Below, piece by piece: positions 41,364 to 48,739 of a stretch of DNA of 64,000 bases; position 1 is the stretch's first letter, and every line of letters starts with the position of its first letter. Both the position numbers and the translations under genes were made by a program. Origin of the DNA: Quadrisphaera sp. RL12-1S (GTDB lineage: Bacteria; Actinomycetota; Actinomycetes; Actinomycetales; Quadrisphaeraceae); assembly GCF_014270065.1 (NCBI RefSeq), contig NZ_JACNME010000007.1, positions 126,311 to 190,310 of the forward strand. The letters run 5' to 3'. Below the pieces are notes generated by a model. That model saw only the letters and a list, made by a program, of their open reading frames with translations. It did not search any database and was not told the DNA's origin.

Positions 41364-42662
41364 ATGACGCTGCGCGAGGAGCGCTCCGCGCCCGCCGCCA
41401 CCCCCACCTCGGCCAGCACGACGACGACGGCGAGCGCGCCCCCCACCCAGCGCAGCCTGCTCGGCACGGTGCTGGTGCTGGGGGCGTTCGTGGCGATCGG
41501 CCCGCTGACCATCGACATGTACCTGCCGGCGCTGCCGACCATCACCAGCCAGCTGCAGACCACCGAGGCGGCCGTGCAGCTGACGCTGACCGGCACGCTC
41601 GTGGGCCTGGCGCTGGGCCAGCTGGTGCTGGGCCCGCTGTCCGACGCGCTCGGGCGCCGGGGCCCGCTGCTCGCGGGGACCGCACTGCACGTGCTGAGCT
41701 CGGTGCTCATCCTCGTCGCGCCCGACATCACCACCCTCGGCGTGCTGCGCGTGCTGCAGGGCGTCGGCACGTCGGCCGGCGCCGTCATCGCGCTGGCCGT
41801 GGTGCGCGACAGCCTCTCCGGGCGGGCCGCGGCCACCATGCTGTCGCGGCTGTTCCTCGTCATCGGGGCGGCGCCCGTGCTCGCCCCCACCCTCGGCGGG
41901 CTGGTGCTGGGCGTCACGTCCTGGCGCGGGGTCTTCGCCGTGCTGGCCGTGTACGGCGTCGCGCTGCTGGTGCTGGGGTCGCTGGCGCTGCGGGAGACGC
42001 TGCCGCGCGAGCGGCGGCAGCCGCTGCGCGTGCGCTCGACGGTCGCCACCTTCGGCTCGCTCCTGCGCGACCGCACCTACCTCGGGCTGGTGGCGGTGGC
42101 CGGCCTGACCATGGCGAGCCTGTTCAGCTACGTCTCGGGCGCCTCGTTCGTCTACCAGGAGCAGTTCGGGCTCGACCAGCAGCAGTTCGCGTTCCTCTTC
42201 GGCGCCGGCGCGGTCTGGCTCATCGGCGCCACGCAGCTGAACCCGCTGCTGCTGCGCCGCCTCGAGCCCGCGCAGATCCTCCTGGGCGGCAGCGTCGCGG
42301 CGGTGGTCGCCGCCGCCGTCCTGGTCGTGCTGGCCACCTCGGGCCTCGGGGGGATCTGGGGCGTGGCGCTGCCGCTGTGGGCGGTGCTGTTCGCCGGAGG
42401 CCTGGCGCTGCCCAACGCCCCGGCGCTGGCGCTCTCGCGCCACGGCGAGGCCGCCGGCTCCGCGGCGGCGCTGCTGGGTGCGGTGCAGTTCGGCGTCGGC
42501 GCCCTGGTCTCACCGCTGGTGGGGATCCTGGGGAACGACGCGACCGCCATGTCCGTGGTGATCCTCGGCGCCGCCCTCGCCGCCGCCACCGTGCTGGTGG
42601 TCGTGGTCCGCCCGTGGCGGCTGGGCCCGGTGGACGTCGAGCCTGGAGCCGGCGCCCACTGA
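41364..42662 (+). CDS. MFS drug exporter, Bcr/CflA family
   Basis: A 432-residue transporter with 12 helices. GGAGG 8 nt before the ATG at 41364 sets the start. The first helix reads FVAIGPLTIDMYLPALPTI, the hallmark of the Bcr/CflA subgroup of drug:H+ antiporters (DHA1), and loop 2-3 has LGPLSDALGRRGPLL. LRVLQGVGTSAGAVIALAVVRD is the helix 4 motif of this subgroup. Family members export bicyclomycin, chloramphenicol, sulfonamides or small peptides. The gene stands alone and ends at a bidirectional terminator shared with the ThrE-like gene. Confidence 0.9.
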   Translation: MTLREERSAPAATPTSASTTTTASAPPTQRSLLGTVLVLGAFVAIGPLTIDMYLPALPTITSQLQTTEAAVQLTLTGTLVGLALGQLVLGPLSDALGRRGPLLAGTALHVLSSVLILVAPDITTLGVLRVLQGVGTSAGAVIALAVVRDSLSGRAAATMLSRLFLVIGAAPVLAPTLGGLVLGVTSWRGVFAVLAVYGVALLVLGSLALRETLPRERRQPLRVRSTVATFGSLLRDRTYLGLVAVAGLTMASLFSYVSGASFVYQEQFGLDQQQFAFLFGAGAVWLIGATQLNPLLLRRLEPAQILLGGSVAAVVAAAVLVVLATSGLGGIWGVALPLWAVLFAGGLALPNAPALALSRHGEAAGSAAALLGAVQFGVGALVSPLVGILGNDATAMSVVILGAALAAATVLVVVVRPWRLGPVDVEPGAGAH

Positions 42663-42672
42663 GGCTCGCCCG

Positions 42673-42714
42673 GAGCCGTCGGACCCCCGCCGGGCCTTCG
42701 CCGGGTCCCGGCTC
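42673..42714. terminator. Bidirectional hairpin between MFS and ThrE-like genes
   Basis: GAGCCG (42673-42678) and GGACCC (42681-42686) pair with GGGTCC (42703-42708) and CGGCTC (42709-42714), leaving a two-base bulge. It overlaps the stop of the minus-strand gene and ends the plus-strand gene 11 nt after its stop. Confidence 0.6.
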
Positions 42715-44224
42715 AGCCCGCGCCGGGGGCCTGCGCGTCGGCCGGCCGCCGGCGCGTCTCGCGCACGCGGCTGGCCAGCGTGGTGCCCAGGGTGGTGCCG
42801 GCGGCCAGGCCCACGCCGACCATCGCGGCCCCCAGGAGCAGCCCCCCGCCGGTGCCGGGCGGGGCGCCGCTGATCATCGCGAACAGCCCCTGGTAGATGG
42901 TCAGACCCGGCAGCAGCGGCACGATCGCGCACGTGGCGGTGACCGCCGCGGGCACGCGCGTGCGCTCGGCCAGCGACTCCGCGCCGAAGCCGACCAGCAG
43001 CGCCGCCACCGCCGCACCGACGGCGGGCGCGGCGCCGGCTCCGACCAGCAGGGCCGAGACCGCGTACCCCAGCGCCCCCCACGCGGCCACCTGCGCGGCG
43101 GCCCGCGGCCCCGCGAACGACGACGCCGCCCACGCCCCCGAGGCCACGCCCGCCGCCACCACCTGCACCGCCAGCGGCCACGGGGTCTGGGAGGTGTCGG
43201 CGATGACCAGCTGCACGCCCAGCCGGTCGGCCACGTCCAGCACGCCGCCGATGCCCACCACCAGCCCGAGCGTCAGCACCAGCACCTCGAGCAGGCGGCC
43301 GCTGGCCGTGACGAGGAAGCCGTTGATGGCGTCGTCGGCGGCGCCCACCAGCGAGAGCCCGGCCAGCAGCGCGATGATCCCCGAGGCCACCACCAGCGAC
43401 GGCGGCAGCGCTGACAGCGCCACCGGCAGGCCGGGCACCGCCAGCAGCGCCACCGCCACCGTGGTGGCCATCGCCGCGCCCGCGGCCTGCAGGAAGAACG
43501 ACGGCAGGCCCCACCCGCCCAGGCGCCGCAGCACCAGGTCGATGACGGCCGTCACGGTGGCGGAGAGCAGCACCACCGGCGGTCCGCCGCCCAGCAGCAC
43601 GGCCACCCCGGCGGCCATGGTGCCCAGCGCCGCCGTGACGAGGGCGGGGCGGTACCGGTGCGGCGCCTCGAGCACCTCGTCGAGGCTGGCGTGCACGCGC
43701 TCCAGCCGCTGCTGCACCGCCTCGCGGACCGCGGGGTCGTCCAGGGCGTCGGCCAGCTCGGGGGTGCCCGGGTCGGTCTGCACGTCGTGGGCCAGCGCGG
43801 TGAGCCGGCTGAGGCGGTGGTAGTCGGCCGCGCGGGTCTGCACCACGCGCAGCACGCTGACGGTGCCCGCGTCGGGACCGTCGTGCGCCACGAGGATGGC
43901 GGTGAAGGTGACGTCCACCTGGCAGGGCACCCCGAACGCGGCGCAGGTGCGCTGGATGACGTCCACGGAGGCCGCCGCCGTGGCACCGAGGGAGAGCACC
44001 GCCTCCCCGAACCGGACGGCCACCTCCAGCACCTCGCGCACCTGGCGCTCGGCGAGGCGGGCGCGCTGGGCGCGCCGCCCGACGGGACTGGCGGGGGCGC
44101 TGCCGCTCAGGCGCTCGTCGAGGGCCGCCAGCAGCTGCCGGCGGCGCCCGGGTGAGACCGCGGACGTCAGCTTCGGGGAGGCCCGGGCGTGGCGCGGCGG
44201 TCGGGGCGGTCGGGGGTCGGGCAC
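42713..44224 (-). CDS. Threonine/serine exporter family protein (ThrE)
   Basis: A 503-residue protein. The GTG at 44224 is preceded at 7 nt by TACGGT and nothing like a ribosome site. Residues about 50-215 are the soluble helical ThrE domain (VREVLEVAVRFGEAVLSLG, CQVDVTFTAILVAH, TRAADYHRLSRL). About ten helices follow in two halves (ALGTMAAGVAVLLGGG, GGWGLPSFFLQAAGA; PAAVTATCAIVPLLPGLTIYQGL). The last stretch, PLLPG-TIYQGL, is typical of the family. It is a fused single-chain form; in some bacteria the two halves are separate. Known members export Thr and Ser using the proton gradient. Confidence 0.9.
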   Translation of the reverse strand: MPDPRPPRPPRHARASPKLTSAVSPGRRRQLLAALDERLSGSAPASPVGRRAQRARLAERQVREVLEVAVRFGEAVLSLGATAAASVDVIQRTCAAFGVPCQVDVTFTAILVAHDGPDAGTVSVLRVVQTRAADYHRLSRLTALAHDVQTDPGTPELADALDDPAVREAVQQRLERVHASLDEVLEAPHRYRPALVTAALGTMAAGVAVLLGGGPPVVLLSATVTAVIDLVLRRLGGWGLPSFFLQAAGAAMATTVAVALLAVPGLPVALSALPPSLVVASGIIALLAGLSLVGAADDAINGFLVTASGRLLEVLVLTLGLVVGIGGVLDVADRLGVQLVIADTSQTPWPLAVQVVAAGVASGAWAASSFAGPRAAAQVAAWGALGYAVSALLVGAGAAPAVGAAVAALLVGFGAESLAERTRVPAAVTATCAIVPLLPGLTIYQGLFAMISGAPPGTGGGLLLGAAMVGVGLAAGTTLGTTLASRVRETRRRPADAQAPGAG

Positions 44225-44231
44225 CGGCTGG

Positions 44232-44237
44232 ACCGTA
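44232..44237 (-). promoter_or_regulatory. Candidate -10 box of leaderless promoter
   Basis: TACGGT, then 7 nt, then the GTG of the ThrE-like gene at 44224 (minus strand). Confidence 0.4.
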
Positions 44238-44268
44238 GCGCCGCCCTCGTCCCCCGGCAGGGCGGGCG

Positions 44269-45615
44269 TCAGCGGGCGCCTTCGGCGGTGGAGGTGCTCG
44301 ACGCCGCGGGCGCGAAGTCCCGCCAGAAGTACTGCATGCGGCTGAACAGACGCTTCTGGCCGGTGCGGTCCACCTGGAAGCAGCGGGCCACGCCGCCCGT
44401 CAGCGCGTCGTGGTCGTCGTGCCACAGCCAGCCGTAGCGGCGCGGGTGCGCCCCCGTGCAGTCCCCCCACCCGAAGGCCGAGGCCATCCCCTGGTCGCTG
44501 ACGGCGGCGGTGACGCGCACCCGCGGGTCGTCGATGGCCGTGGCGCCCAGCTGCGGGCCCAGGTGCAGGTCCGTGCTGGACAGCGCGTCCGCCACCGCGC
44601 GGTGGTCCGGGTGGGGGTAGGCGAAGCCGGAGGCCGTGACCTCCTCGTAGTAGGCGCCCACCACGCCGCGGCTCGGAAGCGCCGGAACGCCCAGCCTGGT
44701 GCGGTTGTCCCGCACGGACTCCACCGCCCACACCACCTCGTCAGGGGTGACGTCGCGGTCGCCGAGGTCGAACACCACCAGCGCGCCGTGGCCGCCGTCG
44801 TCGGTCCACACGTGCGCGCTGCGGTCGCGGCTGGCGCAGACGCCGGGGGTCGCGTCGACCCGGCACACCGGGGTGCTGCGCGCGCCGACCAGGCGGGAGA
44901 CCTCACCGCGGTCGGTGAAGCGCGACGGCACCGAGGGGTCCGAGGCGGCCATGTCCGTGAAGAACCCGCGCCAGCTGTCCATGCGCGCCGCCTCGCACGA
45001 GGGGGTCCACTTCCCCTGGGGCAGCGGGACCGGCGCGGGCTCCTCGCCGCGGTCGTAGCCGGGCAGGTCCGGGTCGCAGTTGCTCGACTCCTCCCCGTGC
45101 GTGAGCAGCACGAACACCTTGAACAGGTCCGGGGTCTGCTCCACCTGCGACCACACCTCGAACTCGTCGTCCGGGTGCGGCAGCACCGCGTAGAGCACGC
45201 CCGTCACACCGGCGGCGGCCTGGGGCCCGACCGCCGTGGCCGTCGGCGACGAGGACGACGCCGACGGCGCCCCGCCGGTCGCCGCCGCGCTCCCGGAGGA
45301 GGAGACCGCCGACGACGACGGCGAGGAGGGGCTGGGCGTCGAGTCGGAGGTCGGGGCGGACGCCGGGGCGGTCGCGCCACCGGTCGTCGCCGCCGAGGTG
45401 GGGACCTGCGCCGCGGCGGGGGTCTGGGCTGCAGCAGGCGTCTGGGCTGCAGCAGGGGTCTGGGCGGTGGCGGGACTCCGCTGGGCGCCAGACGCCCCAG
45501 AAGCGCCAGACGTGCTTGCCGCCGTGCTCGCAGCCGCGGGGGACGCCACCGCGAGGAGGGCGAGCACGGCCGCCGACAGCACGCCGGCGCTCCGGAGCGG
45601 GGCACCTCGACGCAC
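44269..45615 (-). CDS. Secreted PIG-L/LmbE-type deacetylase
   Basis: A 448-residue protein with a signal peptide (AGVLSAAVLALLAVASPAAA), a long Ala/Ser/Thr/Pro linker (about 30-135, containing three TPAAAQ repeats) and a catalytic domain. VLPHPDDEFEVW is the HPDDE zinc motif of the PIG-L family, LTHGEES follows, and the third zinc His lies in FAYPHPDHRAVADAL. Family members remove acetyl from GlcNAc-linked compounds (GlcNAc-PI, mycothiol and bacillithiol precursors). This one is exported, and its domain is longer than usual with six Cys, so it more likely acts on surface or external glycans (inference). The GTG at 45615 has no clear ribosome site. Confidence 0.82.
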   Translation of the reverse strand: MRRGAPLRSAGVLSAAVLALLAVASPAAASTAASTSGASGASGAQRSPATAQTPAAAQTPAAAQTPAAAQVPTSAATTGGATAPASAPTSDSTPSPSSPSSSAVSSSGSAAATGGAPSASSSSPTATAVGPQAAAGVTGVLYAVLPHPDDEFEVWSQVEQTPDLFKVFVLLTHGEESSNCDPDLPGYDRGEEPAPVPLPQGKWTPSCEAARMDSWRGFFTDMAASDPSVPSRFTDRGEVSRLVGARSTPVCRVDATPGVCASRDRSAHVWTDDGGHGALVVFDLGDRDVTPDEVVWAVESVRDNRTRLGVPALPSRGVVGAYYEEVTASGFAYPHPDHRAVADALSSTDLHLGPQLGATAIDDPRVRVTAAVSDQGMASAFGWGDCTGAHPRRYGWLWHDDHDALTGGVARCFQVDRTGQKRLFSRMQYFWRDFAPAASSTSTAEGAR

Positions 45616-45700
45616 ACCATGATCGTGCAGGACCGGTCGCTCGGATCCGGGGAGGCGCGCCGGGACGATCCGGACTTCTCGGGTCGCCGACGGGCAGGGG

Positions 45701-47212
45701 TCAGCGACGAGCGAGCGCCCCGGCGGTGCGCTCGTCCTCGCCCAGCGGTGGACCGCCCGGCGGGTCGCCGAGGACCAGCTGGCGCGCCCTCGCCCGTGCT
45801 GCCTGCCGCACGGACCGCCGGGGGTTGACCAGCCACCGCCGCAGGGTGTCCACCGTGGCGGGCGGTCTCACCTGGGGCACCCCGTCCACCACGCGCACCT
45901 GCCACACCCCCATCCCCACCTGGAGGTGGTGGCGCGGGCAGAGCAGCACGCCGTTGTCGAGGTCGGTGGGGCCTCCGGCCTGCCACTCGACCACGTGGTG
46001 GGCCTCCAGCCACGCGAGCTTCGCGTCGCAGCCCGGGACCGCGCACCCGCCGTCGCGCGCGAAGAGCGCCCGCCGCTGCGGCGGGGTGAAGCACCGCACC
46101 GACCGGCCCAGGGCCACCACGGTGGCCTCGGCGCCCTCCGCGGAGAGCAGCACGGCCTGCAGCACGCCCCTCGACAGCACCGTCCGCATCACCGCGGTGG
46201 GCAGCGGCCCGGTCTGCTCGCACACGGCCCGCCCGGCGCCCTCCAGCTCGCGCAGCTGGTCGGCGGTCACGGTCACCACCACCCGCGGCGGCTCCCCGCC
46301 CCGGGTGGACGTCGGGTCAGACGCGCTCAGCGCGATGAGCCCGAGGGCGTCGGCGCGGCGCTGGGAGGCCGTGCGCCCGTCGCGCACGGTCCTCGTCAGC
46401 TGCGGCTGGGCGTCCCGCGCCCCGGGCTCGCCGTCGGCGCCGGTGTCGGTGGTGCCGGCGGTACCGGCGGTGTCGGCGTCGGCCTCCGGGGCGATCTCGG
46501 CCTCGACGGTGGGGGCGGGCCTGCTGAAGTGGTCGATCGCGGCGATGAACTGCGCGCCGTTGAGGGGGTCGAGGGTGCCGCGCACCGACACCCAGCCGTC
46601 GTCGTGCACGGTGTGGTCGAGACCGCGCTTCTCCAGCGCGTCGGGGTCGAAGTCGCCGTCGGCGCGCTTCGGGTCCAGCACGTCGCGCAGCTCGCGGCAC
46701 AGCACCACGGCCTGCTCGTAGGTGAGGCCCGGGAGGTCCTGCGCGAGGGTGCGGTCCAGCTCGGCCCCGCACTCGCGGCGGACCGCGCGCGGCAGCGCGC
46801 GGAGCAGGCGCGCGGCCAGGTCGAAGACGTCGGTGGAGATGCGACCGTCGGCGTGCAGCGCGGTGACCTCCGGCAGGGGCGGCTGCTGCACGTCACCGGC
46901 CCCGGTGGCCCGGGAGACCAGCTCCAGGCGCTTGGCGGCGGCCGGGTCGAACCCGGCCGACCCGGTGAGCAGCCCCACGGGGCTGGCCGCGCCCACCTCG
47001 TCGAGGTCGGCGCGGTCGAACGACGCCACGAGGTGCAGGACGGCGGAGTCCACCAGGCGCCCCAGCACCACGGCCTCGTGCAGCGCCCCGGCCCGGTCTG
47101 CGGGCGGGAGCGACCCGACCCAGCCGCACGCCTCGACCACCTCGCGCAGGGCCGCCTGCGCGTCCGCGAGCGCGGCGCCGAGGCGTCCGCTCGCGGGGGT
47201 GGTCGAGGTCAT
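45701..47212 (-). CDS. DUF222 domain protein with C-terminal HNH nuclease motif
   Basis: A 503-residue protein of the actinobacterial DUF222/HNH (13E12-type) group. The N-terminal 340 residues are helical (GRISTDVFDLAARLLRALP, RGTLDPLNGAQFIAAID) with an acidic Ala/Thr/Asp insert at about 245-275. The HNH motif is CAVPGCDAKLAWLEAHHVVEW, then GGPTDLDNGVLLCPRHH, with intact Cys and His residues. Such genes are multicopy in many actinobacteria; their role is unsettled, mobile-element association being one proposal. The ATG at 47212 is chosen because TAGCGT lies 7 nt and TTCGAC 29 nt upstream. Only one copy is in the window. Confidence 0.9.
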   Translation of the reverse strand: MTSTTPASGRLGAALADAQAALREVVEACGWVGSLPPADRAGALHEAVVLGRLVDSAVLHLVASFDRADLDEVGAASPVGLLTGSAGFDPAAAKRLELVSRATGAGDVQQPPLPEVTALHADGRISTDVFDLAARLLRALPRAVRRECGAELDRTLAQDLPGLTYEQAVVLCRELRDVLDPKRADGDFDPDALEKRGLDHTVHDDGWVSVRGTLDPLNGAQFIAAIDHFSRPAPTVEAEIAPEADADTAGTAGTTDTGADGEPGARDAQPQLTRTVRDGRTASQRRADALGLIALSASDPTSTRGGEPPRVVVTVTADQLRELEGAGRAVCEQTGPLPTAVMRTVLSRGVLQAVLLSAEGAEATVVALGRSVRCFTPPQRRALFARDGGCAVPGCDAKLAWLEAHHVVEWQAGGPTDLDNGVLLCPRHHLQVGMGVWQVRVVDGVPQVRPPATVDTLRRWLVNPRRSVRQAARARARQLVLGDPPGGPPLGEDERTAGALARR

Positions 47213-47219
47213 GCCGCTG

Positions 47220-47247
47220 ACGCTAGGGGGCACCACCGACAGTCGAA
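47220..47247 (-). promoter_or_regulatory. Promoter of leaderless type before the DUF222/HNH gene
   Basis: TTCGAC (47242-47247), a 16-bp spacer and TAGCGT (47220-47225) on the minus strand, then 7 nt to the ATG. Among the leaderless-type candidates of the window this one has the best -35 box. Confidence 0.5.
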
Positions 47248-47332
47248 CTGGCGTGCAGAGCCGCTGCACAGAGGCATGATCCGCGCAAGTCGACGTCCAC
47301 CCGTCCGGACCAGCGAGACCGCGCGGAACCCG

Positions 47333-47524
47333 TCACCACCCCAGGAGGACGACGACGGCGGTCACGCCGCCCAGCGCCGCCAGACCGACGCGCGCGAGCA
47401 GCACCGCCGCAGGGGGCAGCGGCGCCAGGCGGGTGGCGAAGCAGGCCTCGCACCGGCACTCGGGCCACCGCGCCGGACCGTCCGCGGGGCCCCGGTGCAG
47501 CGCCCGGCCGGCGGGGCCGGTCAC
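47333..47524 (-). CDS. Possible small membrane protein, 63 residues
   Basis: From a GTG at 47524 (or 47527) with GAGGGG about 8 nt upstream. A Cys-x-Cys-x2-Cys cluster (ECRCEACFA) precedes one hydrophobic helix (AAVLLARVGLAALGGVTAVVVLLG) at the C-terminus. The CxCxxC could bind metal. It fills part of the 795-bp gap 47213-48007. No homologue is recognised; it might be a chance frame. Confidence 0.33.
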   Translation of the reverse strand: MTGPAGRALHRGPADGPARWPECRCEACFATRLAPLPPAAVLLARVGLAALGGVTAVVVLLGW

Positions 47525-47774
47525 CACCAGCCCCTCGCGTCCACGTCGGCCGAGGCCAGCGCGAGCGCCTGGGGGGAGCTCGGCCCGGCCGGGGCCTGCG
47601 AGCCGGGCTGGGCGGGGTCGTCGTCGTGCGCGTCGTCCACCCCTGGATCGTCGGGTGCGGCGGGACGCCGCGTCAGAGGTCGTGACGGCTTCCGGACGGG
47701 CGGACCGGGCTCTCCGGACGCCTCCCAGACGCTCGCGCGGACGACACGGACCTCCTCCACCCGAAGGGGAGACG

Positions 47775-47810
47775 CGAACCGGTTCGGCCCTGGTACATCT
47801 GTGGTGCACC
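47775..47810. promoter_or_regulatory. Palindromes flanking a -10-like box
   Basis: CGAACCGGTTCG (12-bp palindrome, 47775-47786), TACATCT (47794-47800) and GGTGCACC (8-bp palindrome, 47803-47810). The arrangement is that of a promoter with operator sites, directed to the plus-strand gene; the frame of that gene is open from the GTG at 47801, so a leaderless longer product is conceivable. The rest of 47528-47774 shows nothing definite. Confidence 0.3.
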
Positions 47811-48007
47811 AGCTGCCGACCGGTGCCTCGGGGGAGGGCGAGGCGGCGGGTGCGCTGTTCCGGCGGGCCGGTGGAGAAGTCGGCGTCCCGCTGGAGGACA
47901 GGTGGCGCGCCTCGCGAGCGCCGGCCCTCCCAGGCCACGGCCCGACCTCGTCGGGCGGTGCGCACGGCGGGCCTGCCCGCGCGCCCGCACCGCCGAGGAG
48001 GTCCACC

Positions 48008-48721
48008 GTGCTGTCCGCCCCCGCCCACGCCGAGCTGGCCGCCCTGGCCGCCCACGGCCCCGAGGTCCTCCGCGCCCGCGCCGCGCTGGAGCTGACGCGC
48101 GCCTGCCGGGACCCGGAGGCCTTCGCCTGGTGGTGGGCCTGGCTGGCGTCGACCTCCCCGCAGCTGGCGGCCCCGCTGGTCGGCGAGCTCCCCCCGGGCC
48201 TCGTGGTCCCGCTGGAGGCGGTTCCCACGGCCGTCGACGCGCTGACCGGCTCGGACCGCGAGCAGGCCCGTGCCTGGGAGGGCGTGCGGGGTGAGGTGCT
48301 GCGCCGCCTGGACCCGCGGGACCAGGGCACCTGCGACGTGGCGACCCTCGTGGCCTGCTCCCCCGACACCCACCCCGGCGTGCTGGCGGCGGCGCTGGCG
48401 CTGCTGGCGGAGGCGGGGCACCCGAGCCGCTCGGCGCTGCTGCGCGCGGCGGAGGCGGCGCTGCGGCGCGCGGACACGGGGACGGGGACGGCGGGAGGGG
48501 CCCCGGACCCGGACGCCGTCCTCGCCGCCGCCACGCTGCTCGCCGAGCTCGCCCCGGCCACCGAGGACCACCAGCGCCAGCTGGCGGACCGCTGCGCCCG
48601 CCTGGTGGAGCGGTGCTCTCCCCCGGTCAGGACCGGTGTGCGTGACGACGTCCGCGCCCAGGCGCCCTGGGACCGGCGGGGCGACTGGGTGGGCGCGGTG
48701 CTCGCGTGCCTGCGCGCCTGA
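48008..48721 (+). CDS. Hypothetical helical protein, 237 residues
   Basis: A soluble, Ala/Leu-rich protein. The GTG at 48008 has GAGGAG upstream at 6 nt; the frame is also open upstream to 47801 with low-complexity content. It looks all-helical, with repeating two-helix units (PGVLAAALALLAEAGHPSRSALL, DAVLAAATLLAELAPATEDH) that recall HEAT-like repeats, and a Trp-rich segment (FAWWWAWLAS). No signal peptide or membrane helix. Not recognised. It is convergent with the subtilase gene, 18 nt between the stops. Confidence 0.6.
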   Translation: MLSAPAHAELAALAAHGPEVLRARAALELTRACRDPEAFAWWWAWLASTSPQLAAPLVGELPPGLVVPLEAVPTAVDALTGSDREQARAWEGVRGEVLRRLDPRDQGTCDVATLVACSPDTHPGVLAAALALLAEAGHPSRSALLRAAEAALRRADTGTGTAGGAPDPDAVLAAATLLAELAPATEDHQRQLADRCARLVERCSPPVRTGVRDDVRAQAPWDRRGDWVGAVLACLRA

Positions 48722-48739
48722 CCCTGCGGGGTCCTGGGG

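Noticed and set aside
44269..47212. PIG-L deacetylase and DUF222/HNH gene as part of a defence or restriction island
   Set aside because: The deacetylase is secreted and the HNH protein is the common actinobacterial DUF222 type; no methylase, helicase or other defence gene is near.
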